Shown here one piece after another: positions 56,894 to 64,000 of a stretch of 64,000 bases of DNA. This DNA comes from Macrolepiota albuminosa (lineage: Eukaryota > Basidiomycota > Agaricomycetes > Agaricales > Agaricaceae): NCBI GenBank assembly GCA_027475525.1, contig JAMWFC010000116.1, forward strand, positions 1,239,826 through 1,303,825, in the 5' to 3' direction. Below the pieces are notes generated by a model. It saw only the letters and a program-made list of their open reading frames with translations, was not told the origin of the DNA and searched no databases. Position 1 is the first letter of the stretch; every line of letters starts with the position of its first letter. Position numbers and translations under genes: made by a program.

Positions 56894-57913
56894 ATGAAAC
56901 TTATTCCTCCTGCACAACACTCTACTGTTGCTTCTCTTCTTGTTCAAGGGTATTCTCTGTGTCAGATTGGGGCTCAAACTGGTCTAAGGAAGTCTACTAT
57001 TGGGAGGATTGGTAGAGAGTTGGAGATGGACAAGGAAAACTATCTTGGAGGCCATCCTGCTAAGCTTACTCCATGTGATAAACAGGCTATTGTTTGACAA
57101 ATCTCAGCTGGGAGACTTGATACAGCTGTCCAGGCCACCAATTTTATCAACAGCATCATTTACAACCCTGGCTCTCTCCAGACTGTCCAGAATGTATTGA
57201 AGGAGGAGGGGTATCAGTCTGCTACTAAGAGAAAAGTTCCTATGCTCAAAGCTAGACATCAACAACTGCAGCTTAAATGGGCTCAGGAGCATCAGAACTG
57301 GACTATAGAGGACTGGAAAAGGGTCTTGTGGACAGATGAGACAAAGATTGACAGGATTGGGTCAGATAGGAAGCAGTATGTGTGGAAGCTATGAGGAGAA
57401 GGCATTTTAGACTGAACAACTACACCTACTGTGAAGCATGGAGGAGGGAATAATCTCATGGTATGGGGCTGTATGGGTTGGAATGGGGTAGGAAAGCTTG
57501 TGGAGGTGGTGGGGATCATGAATGCAGAGCAGTACTGTGAAATCTTGGATGATGGAGCAAAGGAAAGCTTTGAGAAGTTGGAGATGGAAAAGGGTGCCCG
57601 CTACTTTCAACAGGACAATGACCCCAAACACAACTCCAAGAGGGCTGACAAGTGGTTTGAGGACAACAACTTTGATGTCCTTTGGTGGCCAGCCTAATCC
57701 CCTGATCTCAACCCTATTGAACATCTCTGGAAGTACCTCAAGGAGCAACTTAGGCAGTATGAAACACCTCCTTATGGTGTGCATGAATTATGGGAGAGGG
57801 TTGCAAAGGAGTGGGATGAAATACCACCAGAGGTATGCCAAAGACTAATAGAAAGCATGCCTAGAAGGATTCAAGCAGTTATCAAGGCAAATGGAGGACA
57901 TATAAAATACTAG
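56894..57913 (+). pseudogene. Tc1 transposase with in-frame stops
   Basis: The entire ~339-codon frame is collinear from ATG 56,894 to TAG 57,911-57,913 with no frameshift, but has four internal stops: TGA at 57,095, 57,392 and 57,413, and TAA at 57,695. An N-terminal helix-turn-helix segment (LLVQGYSLCQIGAQTGLRKS) is followed by the catalytic parts WTDETKI, QQDNDPKHN and SPDLNPIEHLW, the DD34E-type pattern of Tc1. The three TGA codons stand where Arg CGA would fit and the TAA where Gln would fit, as expected from C-to-T change. The catalytic residues themselves are all retained. Confidence 0.9.
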
Positions 57914-57926
57914 ATACTAAAATTAG

Positions 57927-58140
57927 AGATGCTCAAAAAATTGTCCCAATGAATGAATATTTTAAAATGGCTATTCCTCCATTAGTTTTGATTTTGATTA
58001 CATAAGCCTAGGCTCATTTTGTAGCTACAATGCCATAGTATTTTACATGATTTAATCAGGATTTTGAGTACTTCCCATCCTTCATGCCAATGTCATCTTT
58101 CAAAAAGTATGAAACATTGGGACAGTTTTTTGAGCCACTG
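57927..58140 (-). repeat. Right terminal inverted repeat of the Tc1 element
   Basis: Begins AGATGCTCAAAAAATTGTCC and ends in the reverse complement of the left outer end, followed by TA. Confidence 0.85.
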
Positions 58141-58145
58141 TATAT

Positions 58146-58205
58146 ACATGGTAATAGGACCCCACACAGGCTAGGCACATCAATGGCAGGCTCAGCATAG
58201 GCTCT
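58146..58205 (+). repeat. Fragment similar to the 62.4-kb LTR-like sequence
   Basis: TAATAGGACCCCACACAGG followed by a GCACATCAATGGCAGGCT stretch resembles 62,437-62,490. A partial second copy of the motif follows near 58,210. Confidence 0.5.
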
Positions 58206-59034
58206 GGTAATAGGCTTCTACTCAGGCTGAGCACATTAAGGGGTACTATAGACCTACCAACACTTGATATACTGGAAACTCTAGTGATCCTCTTAGACAC
58301 AGGACACCTCTGGCCTTGGTGCTCTGCTACAGATGTTACTTATCAGTCTCAACCACCACTATTAGCCTTCAGCATACACTATTCATTGACTTCAAAGATT
58401 TAGGAGGTCCAAGACTCATGGTTCTAGCACAACAGCAGGGAGGTGACTCTGACCAAACTCTGATCAGTTCTAAAAAGGAGTTAGCATTAGATGCTGCCAT
58501 TTGACAAGGCACCTCAATCAGAAGTCTAAAGAACCAACTACAACTGAACAGAATATATTCTAACCCAATATTTTTACCTATCAAGAATTGATACAATGTT
58601 TAGTGCTGACATTAGAACTCATGGCGTCTGTCGAGAATTTTCTGATAATACTGTGGAGAGGCCTGGCCAATTGGAATTACACTAAAAAGTGAGCAGACTC
58701 ATACAATTTTGAGTTAGTTAGAGTTGCCATGGCCAATGGGCTATAATGCCATTGGTTGACATCATCTATGTGTACCAGTTGCTGTTAACTGTAACCACAT
58801 TCTGTCAGCTCCATGGTGAAAAATGACTTATCAATTTTCAAAAAGGACTCCACTTCCATTTTTTCCCCTTCTTCTTTGAAATCACTTCAGGTCACTCTCT
58901 TCAAGCCACTGTTCATCATCACCTTTCTTTCCTCTTTTGTGATTTTGTTTTGCCAGTTGAGAATGTTTCATTTCCTGCAGTGTCTGTACTTATCCCTTTT
59001 TCAAGCTCCTTTCCAAACATTGTTGTAACCCCCA

Positions 59035-61773
59035 ACTTATAGCATCATTGTTTTGGTCATCTGGGACAGAATGCAACATGTGAAATTCTGACTAAGAACT
59101 ATGCTACTAGGGTTGACTATGTGAGAGCTTTTACTAATGACAAATGCATCTCTTGCATTCTTAAAAAGCATCCAGCCCATTCTTATGACAATTTCAATTT
59201 CCAACATCATGCCACAAAGGTTTGTGAATTTTTTCACATGGATTTATGTGGTGGACCTTTTTCTACATTATTTTCAAATGGCTGTATGCACTCTTTTTAT
59301 ACATTGCTTGATGATTATTCAAACTATGGGAGTACTGCTCTTTCATTGGCATGTCCACAAGCTCTCAACCACTTCAAGCACATTGAAGCTAGTTAGCAAC
59401 TTAAGTCTGGTAATCTAATTAAAGCTGTCTGATTAGATAATGTGGAGAAATTTGTTGAAGGTGTTTTCCAGACCTATTTTGAATCTAGAGGGATAGTTCA
59501 TCAACATACAGCTCCTTATGTGCACAAACAGAATGGCAAAGCAGAACACTATATTCATACTATCAAAGACACTGCTCAGTCTCTTATAGCTTGGGCTGGT
59601 CTTCCACTTTCCTTCTTAGGGGACGCAATACTTACTGCCCAATATCTCCAAAATTGCCTTTTAACCTCGACTCTTCTTGCTTTGGACACACTGTATTCCA
59701 TTATAGAGGGCAAAAAACCTGACTTATCATACCTCAGAGTCTGGGGTTGTCAGTGTTTTGTTCTCTATCTAGGTGAAATAAAAGCCAAGAGATCTCCATG
59801 TTGTTTTAAGGCTATTTTTATTGGTATAATGAACATCGGCTGAGATACAGATTCCATAATCTGCACAGGAAATATTTCTTTTCTTGTAATGTCATCTTTG
59901 ATGAGAATACTCCTGGCTGACTTCATTCTCGACAGGTTCAGCAATCTCCTCCTTCAAGACCCCTTTTCATGTTACCTATGTGTCCTTCCTTTCCAACACA
60001 ATTTCCATCATCTTGGCCATTGTCAACCCCCCCCAAATTTCTGCTTCTTATCCCAATTCTTCAGCCCCACTCAATTTCTCTTCACCTCCTTCACCTGTTT
60101 TGCCCACTTTTCTTCCTGCTTGTCCCCATCACACCATAATCCAGACAATGAAAGGCAAAGCTCATGCCAAAGAGCTAGCTGAATGTAATGCTTGTCTGAT
60201 TCATTGGCAGGCAAACCATGATGCTTGTCATGTTCTCTCCAAACAGAGCTCTCTTGCTATTTTTGATTTCATAAGCTTATTGGCTGCTGAATCCTTTGCT
60301 ACCAATTTTGATGACTCAGCAAATATTGAGTTACACTACAATAATGGAATTCAAAGCTTTCCTTACTCATGGTTCTGACCCCCTTCCCACATGTTCATCA
60401 CAATTAATTGATATTTCTAAACTGTCTAAGAACTATGACAAAGCTATTTGTCAACCCTGACATGGACATCTGGCATGCTGCCATGCAACATGAGATGGAC
60501 AGTCTTTAAGCTAATGGTGTTTTTCAAGTTGTACCTCTACCTCCAGGTCATCAGCTGATTGGAGTTTGCTGGGTCTATGCCTTTAAACTTAACCCTGATG
60601 GGTCTGTAATTTGTGGCTGAGAGAAAGCTTGCTTGGTAGCTCAGGGCTTTAGCCAGAGACCTGAGGACTATGGTATCACATATGTTCTGGTGGCTTGCAT
60701 GACAAGCATTTGCTTACTCCTAGCATATGCAACTCAACATGACCTTCATCTCTTCACTTTTGACATTAAAACTGCATTTCTAAATGCACCTCTCTCCCTA
60801 AAGTCTACTGTAAACAAGTCCCAGGCTTCTCTGGAGCTGACAAATTGACTATGTATCACCTACTTTGTGCCTTATATGGCCTCAAACAATCCTCCCATGA
60901 ATAGTATAAAGTCATCCATCATGCTCTGCATGATCTGGGCCTCTTCCAATATGACATAGATCATGCAGTTTTTACTGGTCATTTTCCTTCACCTCCTGAT
61001 CCTACCATCCTGATGCCAGACAACAGATCTGACCTTTTTGTCACCATCTGTCTTCATGTTGATGATGGTTTAAATGCAACCAACTCTATTCCTTTATATG
61101 AATGGCTTATTCAAAAACTGAATAAACAATTTGAGGTCATCAATGTGGGTCTCACAACACTTTATCTAGGCATTCATGTTGAACAGAATAGGTTCTCAAA
61201 GAAGCTCTGGCTTTCACAAAAGGGTTTCATCACAGATTTCCTCACTTCTTATTATTTGCTGGATGTGAAATCCACCCAAGTCCCGTTACACCCCCCCCTA
61301 CATTCATTACCTGATCCTCCACCAAACTCTATTCTGGACATGCTGATAATGATATCATGGTTCATTACCAGTGCCTGGTGGGGTCAATATTTTACATCAG
61401 TCTCTGCACTCACCCAGATCTTGCCTTCACAGCAATGAACCTTGGTCAATTTAATGTGAACTCCTCAAGGGCTCACTTACTCGCTGCAAAGGGAGTTCTT
61501 TGTTACCTGGCTGGTTCTATTGACCTCATTCTTGAGTATAATTTTTCAACTCTTGACAAAGTTTCCTCTTTTTGTCTTCACATTCCCACTGGTGGAGCTT
61601 TCATTGATGTGGACTGGGCTTCTGATCCCAAATCTTGCTGGAGTGTATCTGGATACATCTTTTTCATGTACTCAAGTCTTATATCATGGTCTGCAGTCTG
61701 TCAGCATACAGTTGCTTTATCCTCAACAGAAGCTGAGTACATGTCATTGACTCATGCTTTATATGTGTCATGA
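59035..61773 (+). pseudogene. Decayed Ty1/copia pol remnant
   Basis: Conserved copia parts appear in order but in shifting frames with many stops. They are a GAG-pre-integrase His/Cys segment (HHCFGHLGQNATC, then CISCILKKH) near 59,040-59,170; integrase pieces (MDLCGGP, LDDYSNYG, HKQNGKAEHYIHT) to 59,840; reverse transcriptase (VAQGFSQRPEDYGITY, FDIKTAFLNAPL, CLHVDDGLN) at 60,630-61,090; and RNase H (FIDVDWASDPKSCWSVSGY, STEAEYMSL) to 61,773. The stretch 58,310-58,600 may be remains of gag or protease. It is clearly older than, and not a close copy of, the element at 11,420. Confidence 0.85.
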
Positions 61774-62436
61774 CCCCTCCCCTCTAGGTCCACCCCAGGA
61801 CACCCCCGGAACCTCATCCGGGACCCTCTCTCCAACCCCACAAACATGCCCTGCCATCACATGCATCAAAGGCTGCCATCACTCAGCACCTCCAGCAACC
61901 CCACATCACAGACCCCAGGATCAACCACCATCAAACCATAATCAATGATTGGATCATGCTACCCGCTTCCAGGCCATCACGCATCATGCATCATGACTTC
62001 CTCCACACCAATTGATTGTGTGCCCCACACGTGCGATCCCGGTATACAGTCCCCCTTCCGCTACTCAATGCCTTCTGGAACTTATCCCAGACACCCTGGA
62101 ACCCCAGAGACCCAGACCCGGCCCTGTAGTACTTATAGCATAGTTCCCTGTTGTATTTGCTAGTCTTGATATTACATTTGATTGCTTGCATATCCTTTTG
62201 ATTGACTGGTACACGCTGACTGGCACACTTTGACTGGCACACTCAACTTGTTCACATGCTCTTAAGATTGGTATGCACTTCACGACTTAAACTTCACTAA
62301 CTGGGTCTTGTCCTAGAACCCCAGTTCTCAACTCGACTCCATCTTCTCAATACTTTTGACTTCATCCAACCCCCAGACTAAGTCCCTTATCCTGGGAGTC
62401 CCTCTGTTCATGTCTTGAACCTCAGAGCTCAGTCCA
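61774..62436. other. Region after the copia remnant
   Basis: Pro-coding-like, C-rich sequence (61,780-61,950) and then ordinary sequence with normal CpG. No gene seen; it may be the element's 3' part. Confidence 0.4.
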
Positions 62437-63120
62437 GTGATAGGACCCCATACAGGATCAGCGCATCAATGGCAGGCTATGGCAACACGGCACAGGTCCG
62501 GGATACCTTGGCATGCGCTAACTAACCAATTTTGGCAATATTTGATGGCCATGCACGGCAAGAAGCAGATCCGATCAATGATAGCGCCGACGGCAGATAG
62601 AATGACAACTGACAGATGGCATCAGTCACTGACGACAGCGCTTAGCGAGAAGCCTGATGATCTATCAAAAACTGACAGACAGCTTGGCGTTTGACCTTGG
62701 CGTCTGACACCACTTAGCGCCTCGATTTGGCGCCTGACATCGCTAAGCATTTTGGACAGACAGAAGGGTGATGGATTGATGGTTTAGCTTTGTGATCTGT
62801 TGCCTGGCATCGCTAAGGTTCTTGAATGGACGGTAGGGATCTGAAACTGTTGGAGCTACCCCTATGAAATTTTCTAGTTTACCGCACTTTGGCAATGGTT
62901 GGTCACTCGGTAGGGATCTGAAACTGTTGGAGCTACCCCTATGAAATTTTCTAGTTTACCGCACTTTGGCAATGGTTGGTCACTAGCAATGGTGAACTCC
63001 TTGTAGTATATAAAGTACTTACTGACTTGTACATACGGCATAGAATAATAGACCAGAGTTTCTTGCTCCCCTTACTTCAGTCTCCCTTACGCCCGAGATT
63101 TCATTCACGGTCAGCAATGT
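62437..63120 (+). repeat. LTR-like sequence
   Basis: Starts TGATAGGACCCCATACAGG, contains short internal repeats (TTGGCG/CTGACA motifs), a TATATAAAG stretch near 63,007 with a pyrimidine tract some 70 bp later, and ends near CAGCAATG. The start resembles 58,146. The general plan fits a retrotransposon LTR, but no second full copy is in the window. It contains a 77-bp duplication. Confidence 0.4.
62831..62984. repeat. Exact 77-bp tandem duplication
   Basis: Copies 62,831-62,907 and 62,908-62,984. Confidence 0.9.
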
Positions 63121-63130
63121 CGCGCTCGTT

Positions 63131-63284
63131 GTCAGTTGCAGACTATCGCTAGCCTTCGACCTATTTGTGCCTTGCAGCTACGGCAGGCATTTACAACGCT
63201 TAGACTTGTCAGTTGCAGACTATCGCTAGCCTTCGACCTATTTGTGCCTTGCAGCTACGGCAGGCATTTACAACGCTTAGACTT
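63131..63284. repeat. Exact 77-bp tandem duplication
   Basis: Copies 63,131-63,207 and 63,208-63,284. Confidence 0.9.
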
Positions 63285-63368
63285 CGCTAAGCTTACCGCG
63301 CTCTTGCCACTCACGTTGCCATGTTCACTTACCGCACCCTTCATAGGCGCTTTACCTTAGTGCGTTAC

Positions 63369-63522
63369 GCTTGCCGACCCCACTTACCGACTTTTCCTCA
63401 TTTTCATAGGCGCGTTCTCTGGGACCTGCCCGGGACTCCTCATATGCTTGCCGACCCCACTTACCGACTTTTCCTCATTTTCATAGGCGCGTTCTCTGGG
63501 ACCTGCCCGGGACTCCTCATAT
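63369..63522. repeat. Exact 77-bp tandem duplication
   Basis: Copies 63,369-63,445 and 63,446-63,522. Confidence 0.9.
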
Positions 63523-63626
63523 CACTTATAGCGTGCCCAACGCAAGCAATTGGTACGGTAACACTATTGTTATATTTGTTGCTGACCAAACTTTGGGCGT
63601 CATCAAATTGGAGCCCACCGCGAGAG

Positions 63627-63780
63627 ATCTCTAGGGCAGAATTCTGCCAGAAACCCGTCTCCAGCGTAGGCGCCGCCTGCTAGAACAGTCGGCAGAAGGC
63701 ATAATCTCTAGGGCAGAATTCTGCCAGAAACCCGTCTCCAGCGTAGGCGCCGCCTGCTAGAACAGTCGGCAGAAGGCATA
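63627..63780. repeat. Exact 77-bp tandem duplication
   Basis: Copies 63,627-63,703 and 63,704-63,780. Confidence 0.9.
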
Positions 63781-64000
63781 GCTCCTTCCCATCCATCAAC
63801 TCCACAACCACCTGGTGCCTTACCAGGTCTCTCTCTCGCACAGGAACTACAGAACGCCACTGTAGACAAATTTCCTGATCTCTTCCCGCGTTCTCTTGAC
63901 TTTAGCGCCAATGACCTCTTAGCGTCGCCGCTTGCCGTACCGCAACCAGTTACCCCCATTACTCCGTTAACGCCTCTTTCTCAACTCATTTCCCTTACCC
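63712..64000 (+). CDS. Partial open frame running off the window
   Basis: Open from 63,712 to the edge (about 96 codons) with no ATG; it includes PQPPGALPGLSLAQELQNAT and a Pro/Leu/Thr-rich end. It follows the LTR-like sequence at the distance where a retrotransposon gag would begin, so a gag start is one possibility. The real start cannot be placed because a 77-bp duplication breaks the frame just upstream. No domain was recognised. Confidence 0.3.

Larger units (their letters stand above)
56534..58140 (+). mobile_element. Tc1-type DNA transposon, inactivated
   Basis: A 1,607-bp element starting CAGTGGCTCAAAAAACTGTC and ending with its complement, flanked by TA on both sides (56,532-56,533 and 58,141-58,142), as expected for Tc1/mariner. 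Its terminal repeats are unusually long, about 214 bp each. Confidence 0.9.
52850..61790. other. CpG-poor, AT-rich transposon graveyard
   Basis: Over about 9 kb CpG is almost absent while TpG and CpA are common, in sharp contrast to both sides. It contains a dead Tc1 element, a dead copia element, a tRNA-like sequence and no gene of its own. The stretch 53,090-56,530 has only short open frames; some could belong to older unrecognised elements (for example around 55,100-55,860). Confidence 0.7.

Overview
The window looks like nuclear DNA from a mushroom-forming basidiomycete (Agaricomycetes). The genes carry many short introns of about 50-60 bp with GT-AG ends, the protein families are fungal (DUF6533, LisH/Flo8-type, Vezatin/myosin-binding, Arg82-type kinase), and eight small genes encode lipopeptide mating-pheromone precursors ending in the CaaX box CVVA. 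The order or species cannot be read from the sequence. No seven-helix STE3-type receptor was found here, so this looks like the pheromone part of a pheromone/receptor (B-type) mating locus or a pheromone-only expansion beside one.

Layout. 1-4.2 kb: no convincing gene. 4.2-6.3 kb: first of three paralogous single-pass membrane proteins that share the C-terminus DAYGG(I/M). 7.4-8.9 kb: intact DUF6533 membrane protein. 9.6-11.4 kb: two pheromone genes, the second followed by a young Ty1/copia element (11,420-16,848, one open polyprotein frame, 336-bp LTRs that match throughout by eye, AGATC target duplication). 17.5-21.2 kb: three more pheromone genes. 22-23.7 kb: second DAYGG gene. 24.5-25.4 kb: a multi-pass membrane protein. 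27.7-30.5 kb: LisH regulator of the Flo8/Som1 kind. 30.7-36.6 kb: a very large protein with three START-like regions and a C-terminal membrane anchor. 37.5-42.3 kb: three pheromone genes flanked by two decayed DUF6533 copies. 42.7-44.2 kb: divergent pair of an inositol polyphosphate multikinase and a small conserved-looking protein. 45.1-48 kb: Vezatin-type protein. 48.7-50.1 kb: third DAYGG gene. 51.1-52.1 kb: secreted-type single-pass membrane protein. About 52.9-61.8 kb: a CpG-poor, AT-rich transposon graveyard holding a dead Tc1 element and a dead copia element. 62.4-64 kb: an LTR-like sequence and an open frame that runs off the edge.

The pheromone genes are copies of two units. The 36-residue type is at 9,858(+), 11,219(+), 19,589(+), 40,166(-) and 41,221(+). 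The 35-residue type is at 18,221(-), 20,797(+) and 38,868(-). Each has a TATAAAA box about 70-76 bp before its ATG and an AGAACAATT(A/G) element about 266-281 bp before it. The two-gene block at 19.0-21.2 kb recurs inverted at 38.5-40.8 kb, so about 17 kb of single-copy genes lies between long inverted repeats.

One technical warning. At ten places the sequence contains an exact two-copy tandem duplication whose unit is always 77 bp while the sequences are unrelated. This fits unmerged contig overlaps from a k=77 assembly much better than biology. Two of them alter pheromone genes (the end of the 18.1-kb gene and the leader of the 40.1-kb gene).
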